DNA from: Maricaulis sp.
GTDB taxonomy: Bacteria > Pseudomonadota > Alphaproteobacteria > Caulobacterales > Maricaulaceae
DNA: 7,542 nucleotides
Reading direction: 5' to 3'
NCBI GenBank assembly: GCA_002694345.1
Contig: NZLV01000250.1
Coordinates: 1 to 7,542, forward strand
Positions within the stretch are counted from its first letter, which is position 1, and every line of letters starts with the position of its first letter. Made by a program: the position numbers and the translations under genes. The notes below the pieces were generated by a model. That model had not been told where the DNA came from, ran no database searches, and saw only the letters and a list, made by a program, of their open reading frames with translations. Shown here piece by piece: positions 1 through 5,395 of this stretch.

Positions 1-903
1 CTCAAGCACCTTCGTTCCGGACTTGGACTGAAGGACTTCCCGGACTCTGCCGAGATCAGGGTTCTGGCTGCGTACCACAGGCTGGATTTCACGCTCTTTT
101 GAGCCATAGAGCCAAGTTAGGATATTACCTAGTTTTTCGTGATGGTCGGCACCAACAGGTTCTCTTGAAGGGTCTTGATTTCTCTGCGGCCGGGGCATCC
201 CGAGATAGTCTGTGAACTCGCTATAGGATAAGCCCGTGTACAAGTGCGAAAAACTGAATGCCCGCTTGTACCTGTCTTCCATGTGGAAGATGTCGAGCTC
301 TTCAGCCTGCATCAACACATAGTAGGCTGTAACCATCCTGTGAATTGTGGCGTGCTTGTCGCCCATCCGGTTTGCAATATCGAAAAGCTTCAGTGGCTTC
401 TCTACATCCACTTGAGAGTCTAGCCACCGTGCCGCGAAAGTCGCTTTTGCAAACGCATCCCAAGCCTGAGGGCCATTGATATGTTTGAATCCAATTAACT
501 CTCTGGCATCCTCTTCTTTCTCAACACGATAGACCAGAATGTTGTTCATCGTGGCCAGTATTTCATCGCCGAAATCTGGGAGAGTCAGCTTCGCGTTCCT
601 AGCCAGTTCCTCGTCACGAAGAGCCTTTAGCGCAGCGAGCCTTCTATTACCCTCAAGAACTACAAGTTTATTTTCTCTAACAACTACGATCAGTGGCTCA
701 ATGTTTATGTAGCCACTCGTGCCGATTGATTGAATGAGTTCGGACAAATCGGCCGTTCGAGCCAATTCCGCCACAATTGCTCGATCCGTATCCTCATTTG
801 GGCGTTTGTCTGGAGTGAAACGCGGATTGTTGGTGTCAAAATTCAAGAGCTCGACGTCAACAGGCTTCGTCTCTTGGATAGCGACTATTTCGTCCCAGTT
901 CAT
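1..903 (-). CDS. ParB-like (ParB/Srx fold) protein with helix-turn-helix, C-terminus cut by window edge
   Basis: An open frame runs without a stop from an ATG at 903 to the window edge, giving 301 visible residues; the 3' end is missing. The start is supported by GGAGG four bases upstream and by an in-frame stop at 924-922. Residues about 12-95 look like a ParB N-terminal domain: a segment beginning KPVDVELLNFDTNNPRF, then an IEPLIVV strand, then the box EGNRRLAALKAL (residues 84-95). The GNRR part corresponds to the GERR box that binds nucleotide in ParB proteins. Residues about 173-195 (LFDIANRMGDKHATIHRMV) resemble the ParB helix-turn-helix. Proteins of this fold include chromosome and plasmid partition factors, DNA-modification sensors and nucleases. 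No ParA partner is visible, so a partition role is not supported; an accessory or defence-related role is inference only. Codon use is more A/T-rich (TTA, CTA and ATA codons occur) than in all other genes here, which suggests transfer. Confidence 0.75.
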   Translation of the reverse strand, partial: MNWDEIVAIQETKPVDVELLNFDTNNPRFTPDKRPNEDTDRAIVAELARTADLSELIQSIGTSGYINIEPLIVVVRENKLVVLEGNRRLAALKALRDEELARNAKLTLPDFGDEILATMNNILVYRVEKEEDARELIGFKHINGPQAWDAFAKATFAARWLDSQVDVEKPLKLFDIANRMGDKHATIHRMVTAYYVLMQAEELDIFHMEDRYKRAFSFSHLYTGLSYSEFTDYLGMPRPQRNQDPSREPVGADHHEKLGNILTWLYGSKEREIQPVVRSQNPDLGRVREVLQSKSGTKVLE

Positions 904-1142
904 GAAGCCTCCATTTTGAGGTTAGCAATTACAACAAGCCAGTCTCAAGAACTACCACCCTTAGAAGGCTTGCGAATAGCCGTCCAGACACTGTCGCGGC
1001 GCTAGACGCAGGATTCTAGTTCGAGAGTTAGCGAACTTGATACACTGCAGACGACTTGGGGCCACTCTCCAATCCGCATCCCCCCACCAACAAAAAACCC
1101 CGGCACAAGGCCGGGGCTCTGCATTCAGTCTGAAACCAGCGA
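904..1142. other. Intergenic spacer between the ParB-like gene and dps; composition boundary
   Basis: No convincing gene is seen on either strand. The spacer holds the dps terminator (1092-1116), a small inverted repeat (agttcg 1018-1023 / cgaact 1032-1037, spacer 8) and presumably the promoter of the ParB-like gene. A weak promoter candidate on the minus strand has TTGAGA as -35 and a poor -10 (TAACCT) just before the GGAGG ribosome site; it is too weak to list separately. Base composition changes within this spacer from moderate G+C on the left to high G+C on the right. Confidence 0.5.
1092..1116 (-). terminator. Rho-independent terminator of dps
   Basis: On the minus strand a perfect 7-bp G+C stem (arms 1110-1116 and 1098-1104) with a 5-base loop is followed directly by six T residues (1097-1092). 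It lies 27 bp after the dps stop codon, the normal place for an intrinsic terminator. It separates dps transcription from the ParB-like gene that follows on the same strand. Confidence 0.9.
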
Positions 1143-1610
1143 TCAACCGATTGTGGAGCGCAGCATCCAGGCTGTTTTCTCATGCTCGGTCAGGCGCGGG
1201 GTGAGGACGTCGGCGGTGGCTTCATCGCCGTGCTCGCCGGCCAGTTCCAGCGCCTTGCGGATCGTGGCGACAACGGTCTCGTGACCCTTGAGCAGATCCT
1301 TCAGCATGTCATTGGCGTCCTTGGCGTCCCCGCCCGACTTGATCGAGGCGGCATCCTGCATCTCGCCATAGGAGCGCGGGGCGACCACATCGAGGGCGCG
1401 GATGCGCTCGGCGATCACATCGGTCGCCGTCCACAGCTCGTTGTACTGGAGCTCGAACAGGGCGTGCAGATCGTGGAAGCGCGGCCCCGTGACATTCCAG
1501 TGATAGACGTGAGTCTTGAAATAGAGCGCGTAGGTGTCCGCCAAGACAGCCGTAACAGCTTTCGCCATCGTTTCGCGTTGCGTGTCCGTCAGACCCATAT
1601 TGATGCTCAT
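1143..1610 (-). CDS. dps: Dps family DNA-protection / ferritin-like protein
   Basis: The 155-residue product is a Dps-type miniferritin. Proteins of this family form 12-subunit shells that oxidise Fe(II), usually with hydrogen peroxide, store the iron and in many species bind DNA in stress or stationary phase; they act in the cytoplasm. The inter-subunit ferroxidase ligands are visible as H37 and H49 (in HWNVTGPRFHDLH) and D64 and E68 (in DVIAERIRALD). Their spacing of 12, 15 and 4 residues equals that of the E. coli site. The N-terminus is short and not lysine-rich, so DNA binding through an N-terminal tail is uncertain. The ATG at 1610 is preferred because GGAGA lies five bases upstream; an upstream ATG at 1658 would add a poor 16-residue stretch, and an ATG at 1598 is possible but has no better site. 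A terminator follows and a candidate promoter with a dyad precedes, so it is probably transcribed alone. Confidence 0.95.
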   Translation of the reverse strand: MSINMGLTDTQRETMAKAVTAVLADTYALYFKTHVYHWNVTGPRFHDLHALFELQYNELWTATDVIAERIRALDVVAPRSYGEMQDAASIKSGGDAKDANDMLKDLLKGHETVVATIRKALELAGEHGDEATADVLTPRLTEHEKTAWMLRSTIG

Positions 1611-1659
1611 TGTTCTCTCCATTTTGGTTCGCGTGCGGCAAGGCCGCGGCGTCCCCACC

Positions 1660-1688
1660 TATATGGGCGCCCCATAACCACAAATCAA
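1660..1688 (-). promoter_or_regulatory. Candidate sigma-70-type promoter of dps
   Basis: On the minus strand TTGATT (1688-1683) and CATATA (1665-1660) are separated by 17 bases, ending about 50 bp before the dps start. The -35 match is fair and the -10 match is poor (an alternative is TATAGG, two bases further on), so this is a candidate only. A dyad at 1662-1676 overlaps its spacer and -10. Confidence 0.3.
1662..1676. promoter_or_regulatory. Dyad tatggg-cgc-cccata, possible operator upstream of dps
   Basis: Perfect 6-bp inverted arms (1662-1667 and 1671-1676) surround a 3-base centre. The element lies between and over the putative -35 and -10 of dps, where a repressor or peroxide/iron-responsive regulator would act. 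I do not recognise it as a known box; the function is inferred from position only. Confidence 0.3.
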
Positions 1689-1726
1689 ATCAGGATTTGC
1701 TGGGTCCGCTATAGAGAAATTCGATA

Positions 1727-2932
1727 TCAGCTCAGGCTGGCGCAGAAACGCTGGATTCGTTTGCCAGCCTCGATCAGGGACTCGTCATCCGTGGCATAGG
1801 AGATCCGGAAACCCGGCTCCAGGCCAAAGGCGACACCGGGAACGACCGACACGGCTTCCGCCTCCAGCAGGGCCGAGCAGAAATCCGTATCCGTCTGGAT
1901 CCGCGTGCCATCCGGCGCCGTCTTGCCGATCGCGCCGGTGCAGTCGGCAAACACGTAGAAGGCGCCTTCCGGTGTCGGAGCGACCAGTCCGTCAGACCCG
2001 TTGATCGCTTCCAGCACCAGATCCCGCCGGCGCAGGAAGGCCGCATTGCGGGCCTTCAGGAAGTCATGCTCGCCATTGAGCGCCTCGACCGAAGCCGCCT
2101 GGCTGATCGAGCAGGGGTTGGAGGTGGTCTGCGAGGCGACCTTGCCCATTTCCTTGATCAGCGCCTGCGGTCCGGCCGCATAGCCGATCCGCCAGCCCGT
2201 CATGGCATAGGCCTTGGAGACACCATTCATGGTCAGCGTGCGGTCATAGAGTTTCGGCTCGACCTGGGCGATCGTGGCGAACTCATAGCCGTCATAGACA
2301 ATGTGCTCATACATGTCGTCGGTCATGATCCAGACCTGCGGATGCTTCAGGAGCACATCCGCCAGCGCCCGGATCTCGGCCGCCGTATAGCCCATGCCCG
2401 TCGGGTTGGACGGGGAGTTGAGGATCAGCCAGCGCGTCTTCGGCGTGATCGCGGCCTCCAGCTGGTCCGGCGTCATCTTGAAATTCGTCTCGATCCCGGC
2501 GCGCACCGGCACCGGCGTGCCGCCGACCAGGTTCACCATTTCCGGATAGCTTACCCAATAGGGCGCCGGGATGATCACTTCATCGCCCGGATTCACACTG
2601 GCCAGCAGCGCGTTGTAGATGACCGGCTTGCCGCCCGTGGAGACATGGACCTGGGCCGCCGTGTATTCCAGCCCGTTGTCGCGGCGGAATTTCTTGACGA
2701 TCGCGTCCTTCAGCTCCGGCGTGCCGTCGACATTGGTGTACTTGGTCTCACCGCGGCGGATCGCGGCGATAGCCGCTTCCTTGATGTGGTCCGGCGTGTC
2801 GAAGTCCGGCTCGCCCGCGCCCAGGGAAATCACATCAATCCCCTTCGCCTTCAGCTCACGCGCTTTCTGGGTGACGGCCAGGGTGGCGGAAGGTTTGACG
2901 CGCTGCAGCGCGGTCGAGGGCGTGAAGGTCAT
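1727..2932 (-). CDS. aatA: Aspartate aminotransferase, class I PLP-dependent (Thermus/rhizobial type)
   Basis: The 401-residue product transfers the amino group between aspartate and 2-oxoglutarate (oxaloacetate + glutamate) with pyridoxal phosphate, in the cytoplasm. The PLP lysine is K240 in NGVSKAYAMTGWRIGY. N176 (SNPTG) and the D205/Y208 pair (TDDMYE) contact the cofactor, and R376 (GFRISYA) should bind the substrate alpha-carboxylate. K102 in STGGKPVIYNAL matches the lysine that recognises the distal carboxylate in Thermus AspAT, which places it in subgroup I-beta. Enzymes of this subgroup can also use prephenate, so a role in tyrosine/phenylalanine synthesis is possible. The start at 2932 (MTFTPSTALQRVKPSATLAV) matches the usual family N-terminus. 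The frame stays open to an ATG at 3010, but the added 26 residues look unlike the family and would lie upstream of the promoter candidate. No good Shine-Dalgarno site is seen, only a weak GGA. Confidence 0.93.
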   Translation of the reverse strand: MTFTPSTALQRVKPSATLAVTQKARELKAKGIDVISLGAGEPDFDTPDHIKEAAIAAIRRGETKYTNVDGTPELKDAIVKKFRRDNGLEYTAAQVHVSTGGKPVIYNALLASVNPGDEVIIPAPYWVSYPEMVNLVGGTPVPVRAGIETNFKMTPDQLEAAITPKTRWLILNSPSNPTGMGYTAAEIRALADVLLKHPQVWIMTDDMYEHIVYDGYEFATIAQVEPKLYDRTLTMNGVSKAYAMTGWRIGYAAGPQALIKEMGKVASQTTSNPCSISQAASVEALNGEHDFLKARNAAFLRRRDLVLEAINGSDGLVAPTPEGAFYVFADCTGAIGKTAPDGTRIQTDTDFCSALLEAEAVSVVPGVAFGLEPGFRISYATDDESLIEAGKRIQRFCASLS

Positions 2933-2969
2933 GGCAAGGATCCGGTGGGTCAAATCAGCAGGAAAGGCG

Positions 2970-2998
2970 AGCCTAGTCGGCACCGCCCGGCCCGCCAA
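2970..2998 (-). promoter_or_regulatory. Candidate promoter of the aspartate aminotransferase gene
   Basis: On the minus strand TTGGCG (2998-2993) and TAGGCT (2975-2970) are spaced by 17 bases and end 37 bp before the preferred start at 2932. Both boxes only partly match consensus. If used, transcription would begin after the alternative ATG at 3010, which supports the shorter protein. Confidence 0.3.
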
Positions 2999-3004
2999 TC
3001 CCTG

Positions 3005-3048
3005 AGCCATGCAATCACGCCCAAATGCACAGGCAAATTTGCATGGCT
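3005..3048. repeat. 10-bp perfect inverted repeat between response regulator and aspartate aminotransferase genes
   Basis: agccatgcaa (3005-3014) and ttgcatggct (3039-3048) are exact reverse complements, 24 bases apart. The space between contains the 10-bp palindrome gcaaatttgc (3033-3042), which overlaps the right arm, so alternative pairings exist. There is no T-run after it, so it is not a typical intrinsic terminator. It could be a factor-assisted terminator of the kinase/regulator operon or an operator upstream of the aminotransferase promoter. Confidence 0.5.
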
Positions 3049-3075
3049 GGGCGGTGTTGCCTCATCCACCCCCGA

Positions 3076-3525
3076 TCAATTGGGGAATTCGACGCTCCGG
3101 TTGAAGTCACGAGCCAGCTGGATGACACGCTCGAATTCCAGCCCGGCCCGGGCTTTGAGAATATAGCCCGCAACATGGGCGTCATAGGCCGCGATCCGGT
3201 CGGCCTCGGCATTCGACGTGGTCAGGACGAAGACAATCGACCGGTGCAGATCGGGGTCCGCCCGCATTTCCCGGAGAAACTCGATCCCGTTCATGCGGGG
3301 CATGTTGAGGTCCAGGAAGATCAGATAGGGCCCGGAAATCGGATTGTGTCCGTCCTGCCCGCGCAGGACCGCCAGGGCTTCCTCGCCATTGCGGGCCATC
3401 CGGATCGGATTGGGCAAGCCCATATCCTCGACGCTGCGCTGAATGGTTTCGCGATCGACTTCATCATCATCGACCACGAAGAAGGTCACGGCCTTGTCAA
3501 AATCCGAGTGTGTGCTGACGGACAT
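3076..3525 (-). CDS. Single-domain response regulator (CheY-like / Rcp1-like REC protein)
   Basis: The 149-residue product is one receiver domain with no output domain. It should accept a phosphate from the kinase encoded just upstream and pass the signal by protein contact or phosphotransfer. The acidic triad is D19-D21 (FFVVDDDEVDR), the phospho-acceptor is D72 (IFLDLNMPRMNG), the switch Thr is T102 and the conserved Lys is K124 (YILKARAG); the D-T-K spacing of 30 and 52 residues equals that of CheY. The N-P between strands and the LDLNMPRMNGIEFL stretch are typical of Rcp1-type regulators that pair with SHDLKAPLR kinases. The ATG at 3525 has GGGAG about seven bases upstream. The first 29 bp overlap the 3' end of the kinase gene in another frame, so translation is probably coupled. 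The frame is open upstream to 3669, but that part is the antisense-free shadow of the kinase gene on the same strand. Confidence 0.93.
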   Translation of the reverse strand: MSVSTHSDFDKAVTFFVVDDDEVDRETIQRSVEDMGLPNPIRMARNGEEALAVLRGQDGHNPISGPYLIFLDLNMPRMNGIEFLREMRADPDLHRSIVFVLTTSNAEADRIAAYDAHVAGYILKARAGLEFERVIQLARDFNRSVEFPN

Positions 3526-5119
3526 GTCGCTCTCCCTTCGGCCAGCTGACGTGGAACACGGTTCCGCGCGCCTTTGATGGATCCGATTCAATACGAATAT
3601 CGCCACCGGTATGGTGCAGGGCCTTGCGGACGATGGCCAGTCCCATCCCGCTCGCCTCAAGCTCGTCACGCGGCTTCAAGGTCTGGAAAATCTCGAAAAT
3701 CTTCTGATGGAAGCGCGGCTCGATCCCGGGGCCGTCATCAGCCAGGCTCACCGTGATCGCCGCCTCGCTCTCGAGAACCCGGATCCGGATTTCACCCTCC
3801 GGGCGGTCATGGTGTTTGACCGCATTGGCCAGCAGATTCAGCATCACCGCGTCGAAGAGGGCCGGATCAACCTCCAGCACCGCATTCCCTGCCTCCACGC
3901 TGACCTGGAAGGTTTGCGGCAGATCAGCCATGGCCACGACGCCGGCCAGGGCCTCGGCGAGCGTGATGCTGGCCGTCTGCCGCCGGGAACGGCCGACACG
4001 GGAATAGGACAATAGCGCATCCAGCAAGTCCTGCATGCGGGCGACCCGCGTGTCGATCTGGCCCAGATAGCGGGACACACGCTCATCCTCCGCATCGTCC
4101 AGGTCCTTGCGCAACCAGGTTGCCAATTGCCGGATGCCCCGCAGCGGCGCCTTGAGGTCATGGGAGGCCACATGCGCGAATGTATCCAGCTCCGCGATCG
4201 CGGCCCGCAATTCATCATTGGCGGCCCGCAGGCGCTCCGTCTCCCTGGCCTCATGCACATAGTGAACCGCAACGCCGATCAGGACTGTCACGAGCAATCC
4301 GGTAATCAGCACGACCTCCGGCAGAGCGGTTCGCGCCACCTCCGGATTGATCGGAATCAGCAGGGCCACGCGCTCAGCCTCGTAGTGGGACAGCGCCATC
4401 CACAAACCGGCCAGCAAGGTCAGGGATGCCACGACGCTGGGTGCAATCACCGAAAAGGAGCGGGAATAGCCCCGCTCCGCTTCCAGCCTCCAGGCCTTGC
4501 AGACCGCCCCCGCCCCGAACACCAGAAAGCCGACCGATGTGTGCACGGCCATCCTTGTGTACTCGCTCCATCCGAACAGGACTTCCAGCCCGGTCGCATA
4601 GCCTGCCAGCGACAATAGCGACATGCCCAGGATGGCCGGGCTCAGGACCAGCAGCGCACTATGCGCCCATGAGCCCTGCGCTGGCGCCATCGCGCCGATC
4701 AGGAAAGTCCCGCTCAGCAGGAAGGCCACGGCCGTATTGGGGGCCATGCGGCCGGGATGACTGGTCTCGACCGACGTGAAATGCGTCATGAACAGCTCGT
4801 CCACGCCGAACGACCAGCCGGTCGGGTATTGCAGCAGGGTGACCCCGGCCAGACCGCAAACCGCAGCGCCCAATCCGATCGCCAGCCATTTTCGGCGCAG
4901 GGCGACACCCCACAGACCGGCTCCGCACAGGCTGAAACACAAGGCTGTATTGAATTGCATGGGCGTGAAGCCCGGATTGATCTGGACGATCGCCGGCTGC
5001 TGCAGCCACCAGCCGAGCATCACCACGCCCCGAGCCCAAGCAGGAAGCTGGCGCTCAGCCTGACCATCAGGGCCATCCAACCATTGAGGTTCCGCGGCAA
5101 AAGCCGCGAAAATGCCCAC
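3497..5119 (-). CDS. Multi-spanning membrane sensor histidine kinase (SHDLKAPLR type)
   Basis: The 540-residue frame from a GTG encodes an inner-membrane kinase. About seven hydrophobic helices span residues 31-290 (for example near 55-75, 77-97, 127-146, 153-175, 186-207, 221-244 and 267-288), with two related NTA-F-L-G segments (FNTALCFSLCG and PNTAVAFLLSG) that suggest an internal duplication. A coiled coil follows (about 290-312), then the DHp helix with phospho-acceptor H320 in FAHVASHDLKAPLRGI. The ATPase domain has the N box (N428/N432 in NLLANAVKHH), G1 (DDGPGIE, 461-467), F box (FEIFQ) and G2 (GMGLAI). The input signal is unknown. The N-terminus is in doubt: the first 30 residues are polar and have weak third-position GC, while the upstream +1 frame continues the first membrane helix, so the gene may really start at 5160 with a frameshift near 5028-5031. 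A GGAG lies only four bases before the GTG; the ATG at 5020 is another possible start. It overlaps the regulator gene by 29 bp. Confidence 0.88.
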   Translation of the reverse strand: MGIFAAFAAEPQWLDGPDGQAERQLPAWARGVVMLGWWLQQPAIVQINPGFTPMQFNTALCFSLCGAGLWGVALRRKWLAIGLGAAVCGLAGVTLLQYPTGWSFGVDELFMTHFTSVETSHPGRMAPNTAVAFLLSGTFLIGAMAPAQGSWAHSALLVLSPAILGMSLLSLAGYATGLEVLFGWSEYTRMAVHTSVGFLVFGAGAVCKAWRLEAERGYSRSFSVIAPSVVASLTLLAGLWMALSHYEAERVALLIPINPEVARTALPEVVLITGLLVTVLIGVAVHYVHEARETERLRAANDELRAAIAELDTFAHVASHDLKAPLRGIRQLATWLRKDLDDAEDERVSRYLGQIDTRVARMQDLLDALLSYSRVGRSRRQTASITLAEALAGVVAMADLPQTFQVSVEAGNAVLEVDPALFDAVMLNLLANAVKHHDRPEGEIRIRVLESEAAITVSLADDGPGIEPRFHQKIFEIFQTLKPRDELEASGMGLAIVRKALHHTGGDIRIESDPSKARGTVFHVSWPKGERHVRQHTLGF

Positions 5120-5160
5120 CCCTCTCCGGCGGTCCAGACGGGGGCAGAGCGAATGGTCAT
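5020..5160 (-). other. Possible out-of-frame N-terminal segment of the histidine kinase gene
   Basis: An ATG at 5160 opens a frame that ends at TGA 5022-5020. Its last part, LNGWMALMVRLSASFLLGLG, is a half-finished membrane helix, and the kinase frame continues it with GVVMLGWWLQQPAIV. About 80% of third codon positions in this frame are G or C, against about 55% in the kinase frame over the overlapping stretch, so this frame looks like the coding one. One extra G in the run GGGG (plus-strand cccc at 5028-5031) would join the two frames. The TGA overlaps an ATG of the kinase frame (TGATG), so a separate small protein with coupled translation cannot be excluded. Confidence 0.45.
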
Positions 5161-5395
5161 GACGGACAATCCCGGACTCGCATCATGCCAAAACCATAGG
5201 GTCGGCGGCTGCAAAAAACCACCCCCGAGTTGTGCGCCCCCGCCCCGCAATGGCCCAGATTTTCCTCGCTATCGCCCCATTCCGGCCCCGTCACATCCCT
5301 GATCCCGTTCCAGCGTGACAGCGGACAGGGACGCCGGCTGCCCCGCCTTTTCACCTCGCAACGGGGCAGCCGGCACAAACAGGGGAGACACCGGC
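5161..5395. other. Divergent intergenic region between kinase and VWA-protein genes
   Basis: Both flanking genes start from this 235-bp region, so it must hold two promoters unless one lies inside a gene. I found no sigma-70 boxes good enough to assign. It includes an A6 run (about 5214-5219), a C-rich stretch and the 13-bp inverted repeat at 5333-5374. No additional gene is seen. Confidence 0.5.
5333..5374 (+). promoter_or_regulatory. Perfect 13-bp inverted repeat (hairpin) in the leader of the VWA-protein gene
   Basis: gccggctgccccg (5333-5345) and cggggcagccggc (5362-5374) are exact reverse complements with a 16-base loop rich in T and C. The stem is very G+C-rich and ends about seven bases before the GGGGAG ribosome site (about 5382-5387) of the gene starting at 5396. 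No T-run follows, so it is not a standard terminator. It may control translation, stabilise the mRNA or be an operator. Confidence 0.6.

Noticed and set aside
730..1005. 91-codon plus-strand frame opposite the ParB-like gene
   Set aside because: Overlaps the well-supported minus-strand start region; product has no recognisable feature.
1686..1699. Small inverted repeat caaat/atttg after the aminotransferase stop as a terminator
   Set aside because: Only a 5-bp A+T-rich stem with no T-run; too weak to call.
2933..3010. N-terminal extension of the aspartate aminotransferase from an ATG at 3010
   Set aside because: The extra 26 residues do not resemble the family N-terminus, the shorter start gives the usual length of about 400, and the promoter candidate lies within the extension.
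2066..3166. 366-codon open frame on the plus strand opposite the aspartate aminotransferase gene
   Set aside because: Arg/Asp/His-rich product typical of an antisense shadow; it spans the aminotransferase, an intergenic region and the end of the regulator gene.
5161..5220. Possible sigma-54 promoter (TGGCAT on the minus strand) before the kinase gene
   Set aside because: The required TTGC element at the correct spacing is absent.
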